Part shown: piece by piece, positions 8,428 to 16,664 of the stretch
How the letters are laid out: every line of letters starts with the position of its first letter
Position numbering within the stretch: the first letter of the stretch is position 1
Position numbers and translations under genes: made by a program
NCBI RefSeq assembly: GCF_004014805.1
Contig: NZ_ATDN01000020.1
Span: 1 to 64,000 of the forward strand
Direction: 5' to 3'
Origin: Mycolicibacterium elephantis DSM 44368
Lineage (GTDB): Bacteria > Actinomycetota > Actinomycetes > Mycobacteriales > Mycobacteriaceae
DNA: 64,000 bases
The notes under the pieces: model-generated
The model's database searches: none
The model's input: the letters and a program-made list of their open reading frames with translations, nothing else
Told to the model about the DNA's origin: nothing

Positions 8428-9054
8428 ATGACGCGCAACGTCGCCCCGCGCCGTCCCGCCAACGGCAAGCAGGAGCGCGCGGACCGCACCCGCGCGACGG
8501 TCATCGCCGAGACCGTCCGGTGTGTGCTCGACGAGGGTTTCGGCGCGGCGAGCGCCAAGCACATCACCGAGCGTGCCGGTGTGACGTGGGGGGTCGTCCA
8601 GTACCACTTCGGCGACCGCGACGGACTGCTGATGGCGGTCGTCGACGAGGGCTTCGCTCAGCTGCGGGCCTGCCTCGGCGAACTGCAACCCCGGCTCGGC
8701 GCGCACGTCGGCCGGGAGCGCACCGAGCTGGTGATCAACGCGGTCGCCGATGCGTTTCTGAGCCCGACATCGGTTGCTGCCCTTGAGATTCTGATCGCGA
8801 CCCGGACCGGGCGCACCGCTGCGCAGCAACGTCATCTCGGGGAGTTGTTCTCGACGCTGACCAGGTTGGGCCGTTATGTCGCCGAAGGTCTCGACGCCGC
8901 GCACGCCGATGCGGTCGGCAACCTGATCTGGACGGCGCTGATGGGTGCGATGGTGGCGAGGATGACGGTGTCGGAGCCGATCGACGTCAGTCGTGAGTTG
9001 CGGGCGCTGACCGATGTCGTGACCGCCTACATCGATCAGCAGCTACGGGCCTAG
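8428..9054 (+). CDS. TetR family regulator of the Rieske operon
   Basis: A 208-residue TetR protein, third gene of the Rieske operon, 19 bases after the DapB-like stop. The helix-turn-helix is at about residues 40-65 (ITERAGVTWGVVQYHFGDR). The C-terminal part is a ligand-binding helical domain without obvious family identity. The ATG at 8428 gives a basic N-terminal arm before the HTH. Its position suggests autoregulation through the repeats at 6208-6252, which is inference. Confidence 0.82.
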   Translation: MTRNVAPRRPANGKQERADRTRATVIAETVRCVLDEGFGAASAKHITERAGVTWGVVQYHFGDRDGLLMAVVDEGFAQLRACLGELQPRLGAHVGRERTELVINAVADAFLSPTSVAALEILIATRTGRTAAQQRHLGELFSTLTRLGRYVAEGLDAAHADAVGNLIWTALMGAMVARMTVSEPIDVSRELRALTDVVTAYIDQQLRA

Positions 9055-9073
9055 CTGTTCGACGTTTTGGCGC

Positions 9074-9117
9074 GTCGCACCTGGGCTTTTCCACCCCTTT
9101 GTCCCTTTGGGCGAAAA
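9074..9117. repeat. Intergenic hairpin repeat A, copy 1
   Basis: Part of the 74-base gap between the convergent TetR and acyl-CoA dehydrogenase genes. It carries GTCGCAC, CTTTTCCACCCC and GTCCCTTTGGGCGAAAAA, matching copies at 24570 and 27711. The pairing here is imperfect. A trailing A-run, which becomes a T-run on the minus strand, fits a transcription terminator for the leftward gene. Confidence 0.55.
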
Positions 9118-9128
9118 ACGAAAAACAG

Positions 9129-10253
9129 TCAGGCGCGCGTCAGCGTGGCGTAGCGGGTCACATGGTGATCGGTCGAGCCGAACTCGTACTGCAGCGCGGT
9201 CAGCCGTTTGAAGTAGTGCCCGATCGCCAGCTCCTCGGTCATGCCCATCCCGCCGTGCAACTGCACCGCCTGCTGACCGATGAACCGGGCGGCCCGGCCG
9301 ACGGTGGCCTTGGCCGCCGACACCGCCCGCGCCCGCACAGCCGGCTCGGCTTCGAGGTTGAGGATCGCCAGATAAGCGGCCGACACCGACTGCTCGAGTT
9401 CCATGTACATGTCGACCATTCGGTGCTGCAACACCTGGAAACTGCCGATCGGCTGCCCGAACTGCTGACGTTGCTTGGCGTATTCGACGGTGTCGTCCAA
9501 CACCTTTCGCATACATCCCACCGCTTCGGCACATATCGCGGCGGCACCCTCGTCGCGGGCCTGCTCCAGCGACGGCCCTGCTGCGCCCTCCTCGCCGAGA
9601 AGCGCGGAGCCCGGCAGTCGTAGACCGTCGACGACCAGATCGGACGCGCGACGATCGTCGACGGTGCGATAGTGATGGGCCTGCAGGCCCGTGGCGGCAT
9701 CCGCGAGATCGACGACGAACAGCGAGATTCCGTTGTCGGTGCGTGCGGTGAGCAGAAGATGTGACGCCAGCGGCGCGCTGGCGGCGACGATCTTCGCGCC
9801 GCGCACCACCCAGCCGTCACCGTCGCGTTCGGCGACCGTCGCCACCTGCGTCCAGTTGTCGCCGGATGCGGCCTCGGTCGCTGCCAGCGCCACGACGGCC
9901 GTGCCCGCGACGATGCGCTCGAGCAGCGAGGTAGCCACCGGCCCGCCCGCACGCCGCAACAGCCCGCCGGCCACCACGACCGTGTCGACGTACGGCTCGA
10001 TCACCAGCGCCTGTCCCAGCGCCTCGGCGATGACCATCATCTCCACCGGTCCGCCACCGCTGCCGCCGACCTCCTCGGGCAGCGCGGCGCCCAAGATACC
10101 CAGTTCGTCGGCGAAGCCGGACCAGATCTCCGGCTGCCACCCGGCCCCGGTCTTGGCCGCGGCTCGGCTCGTCTCGAGGTCGTACCGCGTCGCGAGGAAC
10201 TTGACCAGGCCGTCGCGCAGAAGTTCCTGTTCCTTGCTCAGCTTGAAGTCCAT
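9129..10253 (-). CDS. Acyl-CoA dehydrogenase, small partner subunit
   Basis: A 374-residue acyl-CoA dehydrogenase fold protein starting MDFKLSKEQELLRDG. The C-terminal half has the FAD-contacting KQRQQFGQPIGSFQVLQHRM and the helix QAVQLHGGMGMTEE. The MCAD-type catalytic glutamate before a Gly-Thr-Ser motif is absent, as expected for the shorter partner of the mycobacterial alpha2-beta2 dehydrogenases (FadE17/18- or ChsE-like pairs) used on steroid and other bulky acyl-CoAs. It lies 13 bases after the large subunit. The ATG at 10253 was chosen because the upstream extension is low-complexity and lies inside the neighbouring gene. Confidence 0.82.
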   Translation of the reverse strand: MDFKLSKEQELLRDGLVKFLATRYDLETSRAAAKTGAGWQPEIWSGFADELGILGAALPEEVGGSGGGPVEMMVIAEALGQALVIEPYVDTVVVAGGLLRRAGGPVATSLLERIVAGTAVVALAATEAASGDNWTQVATVAERDGDGWVVRGAKIVAASAPLASHLLLTARTDNGISLFVVDLADAATGLQAHHYRTVDDRRASDLVVDGLRLPGSALLGEEGAAGPSLEQARDEGAAAICAEAVGCMRKVLDDTVEYAKQRQQFGQPIGSFQVLQHRMVDMYMELEQSVSAAYLAILNLEAEPAVRARAVSAAKATVGRAARFIGQQAVQLHGGMGMTEELAIGHYFKRLTALQYEFGSTDHHVTRYATLTRA

Positions 10254-10266
10254 ACCACGCCCTTCG

Positions 10267-11505
10267 TCACAGTCCGAGGGCCGCTTTGGCCAGAATGTTG
10301 CGCTGAATCTCGTTGCTGCCCGCGTAGATCGAGCCCGCCCGATCGTTGAAGTAGCGCAGCGGCGCGACGGCTTGCCATGGTTCACCGCTGAGATAGCCGT
10401 CCGGTGGCGGCTCGAACTCCGACACCGGCCCGCCCGGGCAGGTGCCGTGGGGTTGGTACACGCGGCCGCGGGGGCCGGCCGCCTCCATCGCGAGTTCGGT
10501 GATGGCCTGGCTCAGTTCGGTCGCGAGCACTTTGAGCATCGACGACGCCGTACCGGGGTTCTTGCCTTCGGCCACGGTCGCCAGCACCCGGTATTCGAGG
10601 ATCTCCAGCACCTCGGTACGGATCCGCGCGTCGGCGAGCTTGCGGGCGAACGCGGGGTCGTCGATCAGCTTGCCGCCGCCCGGCGCCGGTTGTTCGGCGG
10701 CGACGGCGGCGATCTCGTCGGCCATCACCTGCAGGGCGGGAGAGGAGGCGCCGCCGCCGCGTTCGAACTCCAGCAGATACTTGGCGACCGTCCAGCCATC
10801 GTCGATCTTGCCGACCACGTTCTTCATCGGGACCCGCACCTCGTCGAAGAAGACCTGGTTCTGCACCTCTTCGCCGGACGTCATCACCAGCGGACGGATC
10901 TGGATGCCCGGCGAGGTCATGTCGATGAGCACGAACGTGATGCCCTGCTGCTTCTTCTGGGCCTTCGTCGTGCGCACCAACGCGAACATCCAGTTGGCCT
11001 CCCGCGCATGGGTGGTCCAGATCTTGCTGCCCGTGCAGACCAGCTCACCGGCCGCTTCGTCGACGACGGCCGCCATCGACAGCGCCGCCAGATCCGAGCC
11101 CGCCTCGGGTTCGGAGTAGCCCTGACAGAAGAACACCTCGCCGGTCAGGATCCTGGGCAGAAAATAGTCCTTCTGCTCGTCGGTGCCGAAGGCGATCAAC
11201 GCGTGGGCCACCATCCGGATGCCCATCGGCGACAGCGACGGCGCACCGGCCAGGGTGGATTCCCGGCTGAAGATGTAGTGCTGGGTGAGGCTCCAGTCGC
11301 AGCCGCCGTAGGCGACCGGCCATGCCGGCGCGGCCCAACCCCGCTCGTGCAGGATCCGCTGCCACTCCATGCTCGCGTCGTGATCGGCATAGACGCTGGT
11401 CATCAACCGGCCTGCGCGGCGTAGCTCCGGCGTCAGCTTGTCTGCCAGAAATGCCCGCACCTCATCGCGAAAGGCGATATCGGCATCTGACCAAGTGAGG
11501 TCCAT
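10267..11505 (-). CDS. Acyl-CoA dehydrogenase, large partner subunit
   Basis: A 412-residue acyl-CoA dehydrogenase beginning MDLTWSDADIAFRDEV. It has the substrate/FAD loop QGYSEPEAGSDLAA and the C-terminal SIYAGSNEIQRNILAK. Alanine replaces the glutamate found in MCAD-type YEGTS, so the catalytic base must come from elsewhere, as in the FadE17/FadE18-like heterotetramers it resembles. AGGGGAT precedes the ATG at 11505 by six bases. It forms a two-gene operon with the small subunit downstream. The substrate is unknown but these pairs favour bulky side chains. Confidence 0.84.
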   Translation of the reverse strand: MDLTWSDADIAFRDEVRAFLADKLTPELRRAGRLMTSVYADHDASMEWQRILHERGWAAPAWPVAYGGCDWSLTQHYIFSRESTLAGAPSLSPMGIRMVAHALIAFGTDEQKDYFLPRILTGEVFFCQGYSEPEAGSDLAALSMAAVVDEAAGELVCTGSKIWTTHAREANWMFALVRTTKAQKKQQGITFVLIDMTSPGIQIRPLVMTSGEEVQNQVFFDEVRVPMKNVVGKIDDGWTVAKYLLEFERGGGASSPALQVMADEIAAVAAEQPAPGGGKLIDDPAFARKLADARIRTEVLEILEYRVLATVAEGKNPGTASSMLKVLATELSQAITELAMEAAGPRGRVYQPHGTCPGGPVSEFEPPPDGYLSGEPWQAVAPLRYFNDRAGSIYAGSNEIQRNILAKAALGL

Positions 11506-11543
11506 CGTCGATCCCCTGTCTGCAGAGCGCCCTCACAGGGTAA

Positions 11544-11559
11544 ACCTAGTTAATTAGGT
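11544..11559. promoter_or_regulatory. Palindromic operator ACCTA-N6-TAGGT
   Basis: ACCTAGTTAATTAGGT is palindromic except at two internal positions. It sits 39 bases upstream of the dehydrogenase operon start (leftward) and 70 bases upstream of the PAS protein start (rightward), a good place for a TetR-type operator controlling either or both. Confidence 0.5.
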
Positions 11560-11628
11560 GGGGTGAACGCGGGTGATCATCACGGATCGTGGGTGACGGT
11601 GTTTGCGGTACCCGTAATAATCGAGGTC

Positions 11629-12030
11629 ATGGAAAGGCGTCGAGGCGGCCAGGACGGACAATCACCCATGGCTCTGTTGAGGGAGCTGCCCGCCCTCGTG
11701 GTCCTCGAGCGGCTGCCGGTGCCGGTGCTGGCCATCGCCGAGGACGGAGACATCCTGTTCGCCAACCCGGCGTTCGGCGAGATGCTGGGGCACACCCCTG
11801 AGGCGGTCATGGAGCTGAAGTTTCGCGACGTCTTCCACACCATGCCGGCGGACGAGTCGGCGGTGTCGCTGGTACGGGCCCACGCCAACCTCGTCGTCGA
11901 ACTGATGCATCAGGACAGCTCGATCGTGCGGGCGAGGATGAGCAAGTCGGCGCTGCTGCGCGGTGACGACCCGGTGGCGCTGGCCACGTTCCAGGACCTC
12001 ACCGAACGGCTGTGGGACGAGGAACTGTAG
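11629..12030 (+). CDS. Single PAS domain sensor protein
   Basis: A protein of about 133 residues made almost entirely of one PAS domain: VPVLAIAEDGDILFANPAF followed by LGHTPEAVMELKFRDVF. No kinase, cyclase or DNA-binding domain is attached, so it probably acts through a partner. Three starts are possible: GTG 11563, ATG 11629 and ATG 11671. I list 11629 because GAGG precedes it and the longer form adds little PAS-like sequence. Its stop is three bases from the convergent TetR stop. Confidence 0.72.
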   Translation: MERRRGGQDGQSPMALLRELPALVVLERLPVPVLAIAEDGDILFANPAFGEMLGHTPEAVMELKFRDVFHTMPADESAVSLVRAHANLVVELMHQDSSIVRARMSKSALLRGDDPVALATFQDLTERLWDEEL

Positions 12031-12033
12031 CCG

Positions 12034-12684
12034 CTAGCCGGATCCGGCATGGCGCATCGACTGCCTGGCCAGGAACTCGCGGAAATAGGGCAGCGATTCG
12101 TCGGTGACGATCGCGGGCAGCAGCAGTTCCCACATCCAGATCAGGCGGTCTGGCACGTCGGTGCCCGAAGACATTGCGTTCGAGAGCACTTCGATGCCCA
12201 GCACCGCGCCGACCAGCGTCTCACCGACCGCCCGCGCGTCGAGATCCGGCCGCAGGTCACCTTCCCCGATCGCTTCGCGGACACCCGAGGTCATGTTGCG
12301 GATCCAAGCGCCGTATTGCTGCGCCGCGACGTTGCTGAACTCGCCAAGGGCCTGGAGCAGGTGAAGCCCGCTGCGGGCCACCGTGTCGGTGCTGAGCAGA
12401 TCAACGGTGATGAATACGCCGTGGATGATGCGTTCCAGCGCCGGTGCCGACGATTCGCTGATGCTGTTGAACGCGTGCAGCAGCTTCGCGTTTCCCTCTT
12501 CGATGATCGCGTTGGCCAGCGACTGTTTTGAGTCGAAGTGGTAGTACAGCGCACCCTTGGTCATCTCGGCATGCTCGATGATGTCGCCCAATCCGGTGGC
12601 GTCATAACCGATCTCGTTGAACAGGTGTACCGCCGAGTTGATGATTCGCCGCCGTGTGGCTTCAGACCGGGCTTGGCGAACCAT
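12034..12684 (-). CDS. TetR regulator, gamma-butyrolactone-receptor type (1)
   Basis: A 216-residue TetR protein whose N-terminal half (SAVHLFNEIGYDATGLGDII, then MTKGALYYHFDSKQSLA) matches the ScbR/ArpA autoinducer-receptor branch. In Streptomyces these bind butyrolactone or butenolide signals; mycobacterial members have no assigned ligand. It is followed on the same strand by nothing closer than the PAS gene stop and is preceded 64 bases upstream by a second TetR of the same branch. The C-terminal domain has a tryptophan-containing helix (WMWELLLPAIV). Confidence 0.8.
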   Translation of the reverse strand: MVRQARSEATRRRIINSAVHLFNEIGYDATGLGDIIEHAEMTKGALYYHFDSKQSLANAIIEEGNAKLLHAFNSISESSAPALERIIHGVFITVDLLSTDTVARSGLHLLQALGEFSNVAAQQYGAWIRNMTSGVREAIGEGDLRPDLDARAVGETLVGAVLGIEVLSNAMSSGTDVPDRLIWMWELLLPAIVTDESLPYFREFLARQSMRHAGSG

Positions 12685-12748
12685 GGTTCGGGTACCTCCG
12701 GAGAGTCCGTCGGCCGACCGGGGGCGTTGGCCTGGCGCAAATCATAGA

Positions 12749-13417
12749 TTATCCCGGCAGCGGCTTGGCCTTCCTGATGGCGATGGCGGTTCGCCTCTTG
12801 ATGAACTCGATGACGTACCCCTTGCGGTCGTCGGCGACGAAGCCCGGAACCGCCAGGGTCCATACCGCCTCGAGGTCGCGCAGGAATCGTTCGGGTTCGG
12901 CCAAGTCGCTGGTCTGTCGCAAGCCCAAATACATCGACACCAACAGCCGCGCGACGCCCGTCGGATCGACGTCCTTGCGGACATCGCCCTCACCGACGGC
13001 TTTCTTGATGGTTTCCGCGAACGCGTCGACCCACTCGGTGAGTACACGAGATTGCAGGCCGTCGGTCCGTCCGACCGATTCGAGCAGGTTGAGTCCGGCT
13101 CGGGCCAGGTGATCACCGATGTCGTCGGTGGCCACCAAAAAGCAGATGTCGACGAGTGTCTCCAGGCCGGAGAGTCGTCGCGCCAGCACTTCGGTGACCG
13201 CCGACTTGGCCTCCGCGGAACGGTGCTCGACGATCGCCGTCGCCAAGGCGTGTTTGGAGCGGAAGTGGAAGTACATCGCGCCCTTGGTCACCGATGCGTC
13301 GGCGAGGATGTCGTCGAGGCTGACCCTGCTGTAGGGCCGCTCGGCGAAGAGCCTGGCCGCGGCGTGCACGATCTGCAGCCGGGTGCCGTCCGAGCGTCGG
13401 TCGACTTGTTCAGTCAC
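12749..13417 (-). CDS. TetR regulator, gamma-butyrolactone-receptor type (2)
   Basis: A 222-residue TetR protein with HTH sequence LDDILADASVTKGAMYFHFR followed by SKHALATAI, again of the ScbR/CprB-like branch. It starts at GTG 13417 and lies directly upstream of the first TetR, so the two may be co-transcribed. Their ligand domains differ, which argues against a simple recent duplication. The 520 bases upstream are non-coding and probably hold its promoter and operator. Confidence 0.8.
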   Translation of the reverse strand: MTEQVDRRSDGTRLQIVHAAARLFAERPYSRVSLDDILADASVTKGAMYFHFRSKHALATAIVEHRSAEAKSAVTEVLARRLSGLETLVDICFLVATDDIGDHLARAGLNLLESVGRTDGLQSRVLTEWVDAFAETIKKAVGEGDVRKDVDPTGVARLLVSMYLGLRQTSDLAEPERFLRDLEAVWTLAVPGFVADDRKGYVIEFIKRRTAIAIRKAKPLPG

Positions 13418-13937
13418 GTGGGTAGCGCCGTCCGCCGATTAATATTCTTTGCCGTAAATTACTCAACCGCACAATTCTTTCATCCCCGACATGGGAGTGA
13501 CAGGGGGCATCCGGATGAAGTGGCTGCATACGGCCACGCTGCAAAACTCCCTCCCGACCGGGCTGTCCGCAGCCCATTCTGCGCCATCCGTTGCTAAAGA
13601 CTCTAAGTCATGCATGTCCCCCCATAACAGCCGAAAGGTATGTAAAGTACTCCCTGTGATGACTTGCGGTCCGCGCCGACCTGCACATTGGCGTGCAGTG
13701 CGCGGCGGGGCCGTTGTGCGGTCGCCACGGCCGCTTGAGCTTCCGCCGAGCAAATCAGCGTGGAATATGTCTTTAGTTGCCGCTTCTCACGCCGGCAAAC
13801 TTTTCAAGTTTGGTTCGGTGGCCGTGGCGGATTGTCGTGGTCCGCAATCCGTATCCGTTTTGTTCGCCCATCGGCTACGGCCGTTGCTGGTGTCGAGGTC
13901 AACGCCAGCCTCCAGAGCAATACTGAGGTAGTTAACG
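13418..13937. other. Long intergenic region upstream of divergent TetR and flavoprotein
   Basis: 520 bases without a credible gene. Short frames exist on both strands but none has codon-position GC bias or a domain-like sequence. An AT-rich patch at about 13440-13465 next to the TetR start probably holds its promoter. A perfect palindrome at 13796-13812 is listed separately. Confidence 0.55.
13796..13812. promoter_or_regulatory. Perfect 17-bp palindrome CAAACTT-N3-AAGTTTG
   Basis: CAAACTT TTC AAGTTTG, a perfect inverted repeat about 126 bases upstream of the flavoprotein start. The form suits a TetR dimer; the two neighbouring receptor-type TetR proteins are candidates. Confidence 0.45.
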
Positions 13938-14870
13938 GTGAATTGGGATGAAGAAGTTGACCTGGTGTGCACCGGCTCCGGAACCGCGGGGCTGGCCAGC
14001 GCCATCGCGGTGGCCGACATGGGTGGTGACGTCTTCGTCGCCGCGTCCGCTGTCGGTTTCACCGCAGACGATCGGGCGGTAGGTTCGGCCGGCCAGCGGA
14101 TCTCTTCCTGGCTGGGCCTCGGCGTATCCGACGCCGAGACGAACGACTACCTCGCCGCGGTGTCGTCGGACCTCGGGCCGCTGCCAAGTTCTGTCCGCGA
14201 CCTCGATCTGCCGGTCCGGGTCGTGTCCGAGCCCCCTGCGGCACGGTCCGGGCGCACCGTCGCCCCGTTCGTCGGCGCCCGGCTCGGAGACTGGGCCGCG
14301 CGTTGCCTGGCATCGCCGTACGGCTATCTGCACTCCCGGGTGTCGGACTGGCACTCGAGCACGGTGCAGGCCGGCGACGGCGACATGATCGCCGTCGCCG
14401 AGATCGGATCGATGACACCCAGACCAGGCGATGTCGACGCTTCCGTGCACGACTGGCTGCAGGCGCAGGCGCGCGACCGGGGCATCACGGTGCACGCCGA
14501 GAGCGTGCTGAACCGCATCGTGTTCGAGGAAGGCGCCGTCGTGGGCGCGGTGTTCACGACGCCGCAGGGTCAGCTGGCGGTGCGTGCCCGACACGGGGTC
14601 ACGATCGCCGCCGACGCCGCCCAACTCGGCTCGACCGCGGCGGACCGGCTACCGCTCGGCGATACCCCGCTGCGGGTCTGCCTGGTCAGCAAGCATGCGA
14701 GCCGGTTCGGCCGGGTCGAGCTGCTGACGTCTGAGCCCGTCGGCCCGCCGCTCCCACCTACCTGCCGGACGGCTAACCACAGGCTGCCCCACAGCCTGCA
14801 CACCACGCACGACCGCTCACCCCAGTGGCGCTGCGGAAAAGTGCACGGGCATCCGCCCTTTGGCCAGTAG
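13938..14870 (+). CDS. Short FAD-binding (KstD/fumarate reductase-like) protein, possibly truncated
   Basis: A 310-residue protein with an N-terminal FAD site, EEVDLVCTGSGTAGLASAIA, typical of the fumarate reductase/3-ketosteroid dehydrogenase flavoprotein group. Complete family members run to about 480-570 residues, so the C-terminal substrate and second FAD regions are missing or decayed. The last 40 or so residues are Pro/His/Arg-rich, do not look like a folded domain, and overlap the 3' end of dcpA by 54 bases on the other strand. GTG 13938 has GAGG nine bases upstream. It could be a degraded gene or a genuine short flavoprotein. Confidence 0.55.
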   Translation: MNWDEEVDLVCTGSGTAGLASAIAVADMGGDVFVAASAVGFTADDRAVGSAGQRISSWLGLGVSDAETNDYLAAVSSDLGPLPSSVRDLDLPVRVVSEPPAARSGRTVAPFVGARLGDWAARCLASPYGYLHSRVSDWHSSTVQAGDGDMIAVAEIGSMTPRPGDVDASVHDWLQAQARDRGITVHAESVLNRIVFEEGAVVGAVFTTPQGQLAVRARHGVTIAADAAQLGSTAADRLPLGDTPLRVCLVSKHASRFGRVELLTSEPVGPPLPPTCRTANHRLPHSLHTTHDRSPQWRCGKVHGHPPFGQ

Positions 14871-16664
14871 CGACGCCATCTCCTGACCCGGCAGCGGGCG
14901 CGACAACAAGAAGCCCTGAGCGCGGTGACACCCGTGCCGCAAAAGCGTCGTCGCCGCGGTGTCGGTCTCGACTCCCTCGGCGACCAACTCGAGACCGAAT
15001 GCCTCGGCAAGCGCGATGATGGCCCGCACGATCGCCAGATCGCCCCGGTCGACTCCCAGGTCGCGCACGAAGCTTCTGTCGATCTTGAGCGTGTCGACGG
15101 GCAGGGATTTGAGGTGCGTCAGCACGCTGTAACCGGTGCCGAAATCGTCAATGGCGAGCTTCACCCCGACGTCCTTGAGTGCGGCCAAGGTGATGCGGGT
15201 GGTTTCGATGTCTTGCACCACAACGCTTTCGGTGATCTCCAGACATACGGATGAACCGTCGAGGCCGAACTCGTCGAGGATGTCGGCCACCGATTCGGCG
15301 AACCCGTCGGTGACCAACTGCACCGGTGACACGTTGATCCGCAGCAGCGCGTTCTGCGCCACACCGCTGGCCCGCCAGCGGGAGAACTCGGCACAGGCAG
15401 CGTGCATCACCCAGCGCCCGAGCTCACCCGCGAGGTTGATCGATTCGGCGACGCCGATGAACGCATCGGGTGCGAGCAAGCCGCGGGTCGGATGCTGCCA
15501 GCGGACCAACGCCTCGGCGGCGAGGATCTCACCGTTGCGCATGTCCACCTCGGGCAGGTAATGCAGAACCAATGCGCCGCCCTCGATCTGGCTCTGCAGG
15601 TGAAGCTCGATGTCATTGCGGAATTCGCTGTCCAGCGACATCTCATCGGAGAACACCGCCACCTGATTGCCGCCCGCGTTCTTGGCGGTGAGCACTGCCT
15701 GGTCGGCGCGTCCGAGCAGGTCTGAGGTGGTGTCGCGACCCGGAACACCCACCGCCACACCGATACTCACTGTGCGGGTCAGCATCTCGCCGTCGACCGC
15801 CACGCGTTCATGCAGCGCGAGCTTCAGCTCGTGAGCCAATGCCTCCGCGGTGGTGACCTCCATCGGTTTGGCCGGGACCACGACGAACTCGTCACCGCCG
15901 AGCCGCGCGATCATATTCGGTCCGTCGGCGCATTCCTTGAGTCGCTCGGCCAAAGTCCGGATGAACCAGTCACCCGCGGTGTGGCCGAGGTAGTCGTTGA
16001 TCGCCTTCAGCCGGTCCAGGTCGAAGAACAACACCGCGACCGGCCCGGGCCGGCCCTCCTGTAGCCGGGCGTCCAGGCGCGTCAACAGCGCACGGCGGTT
16101 GAACAGCCCCGTCAAGTCGTCGTGTTCGGCCAGGTAGCGAAGCTGGCCCTCAGCGTCGATACGGGCCTGCACCTGCGCGAACAGTGATGCGATCGCCTTG
16201 AGCGCGTTGAGCTCCTCCGACGTCCAATCGCGGTCGCCGAACTTGACGAAACCGAGGACCCCGGAGGTGATGTCCCCGGAGAGCAGTGGCACACATGCCA
16301 TCGAGGTGGCCGGCACATGCCTGCCCTCGTTGATCGTGTGCTGGTACTCGTCGGTGGCGGGTTCGGGGCGAAAGACGATCGGTTCCTTCTGATGTTCCGC
16401 GAGCGCGAACACCGGGTCGGCATCGTCGAAATGCACCACCGCCAACGGGTCCGGGTCGGGAATGCCCGGCCGTACCGGCCACTCCGCGACCAACACCGAC
16501 GCCCGGATCTGATGATCGTTGCGCCGCAGGAAGCTGACGTCGACCCCGAAGTACTGAACGAGGTCGGCCAGCACGCGCTGGCTGACCTCGACCTCGCTGG
16601 CCGCGTTCACCCCCATCAACTCGGTCGCGACCGAGGTGACGAGAACTTCGAGGCTTCTTGGCAC
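14817..16664 (-). CDS. dcpA: GAF-GGDEF-EAL cyclic di-GMP enzyme
   Basis: A 615-residue protein with a GAF domain (about 20-170), a GGDEF domain with intact GGDEF at 256-260 and an EAL domain starting EALVRW at 384-389, with IDDFGTGYS later. It should both make and hydrolyse c-di-GMP. Length and order match DcpA of M. smegmatis and Rv1354c of M. tuberculosis. The upstream GGDEF product-inhibition RxxD motif is not present at its usual spacing. The GTG start overlaps the moeY stop by one base (TAGTG), so it is probably translated by coupling. It is last in a three-gene operon. Confidence 0.92.
   Translation of the reverse strand: MPRSLEVLVTSVATELMGVNAASEVEVSQRVLADLVQYFGVDVSFLRRNDHQIRASVLVAEWPVRPGIPDPDPLAVVHFDDADPVFALAEHQKEPIVFRPEPATDEYQHTINEGRHVPATSMACVPLLSGDITSGVLGFVKFGDRDWTSEELNALKAIASLFAQVQARIDAEGQLRYLAEHDDLTGLFNRRALLTRLDARLQEGRPGPVAVLFFDLDRLKAINDYLGHTAGDWFIRTLAERLKECADGPNMIARLGGDEFVVVPAKPMEVTTAEALAHELKLALHERVAVDGEMLTRTVSIGVAVGVPGRDTTSDLLGRADQAVLTAKNAGGNQVAVFSDEMSLDSEFRNDIELHLQSQIEGGALVLHYLPEVDMRNGEILAAEALVRWQHPTRGLLAPDAFIGVAESINLAGELGRWVMHAACAEFSRWRASGVAQNALLRINVSPVQLVTDGFAESVADILDEFGLDGSSVCLEITESVVVQDIETTRITLAALKDVGVKLAIDDFGTGYSVLTHLKSLPVDTLKIDRSFVRDLGVDRGDLAIVRAIIALAEAFGLELVAEGVETDTAATTLLRHGCHRAQGFLLSRPLPGQEMASLLAKGRMPVHFSAAPLG

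Noticed and set aside
13491..13931. Small plus-strand frame in the 520-base intergenic region
   Set aside because: No ribosome site, no domain-like sequence, poor codon bias; the region is better explained as promoter DNA.
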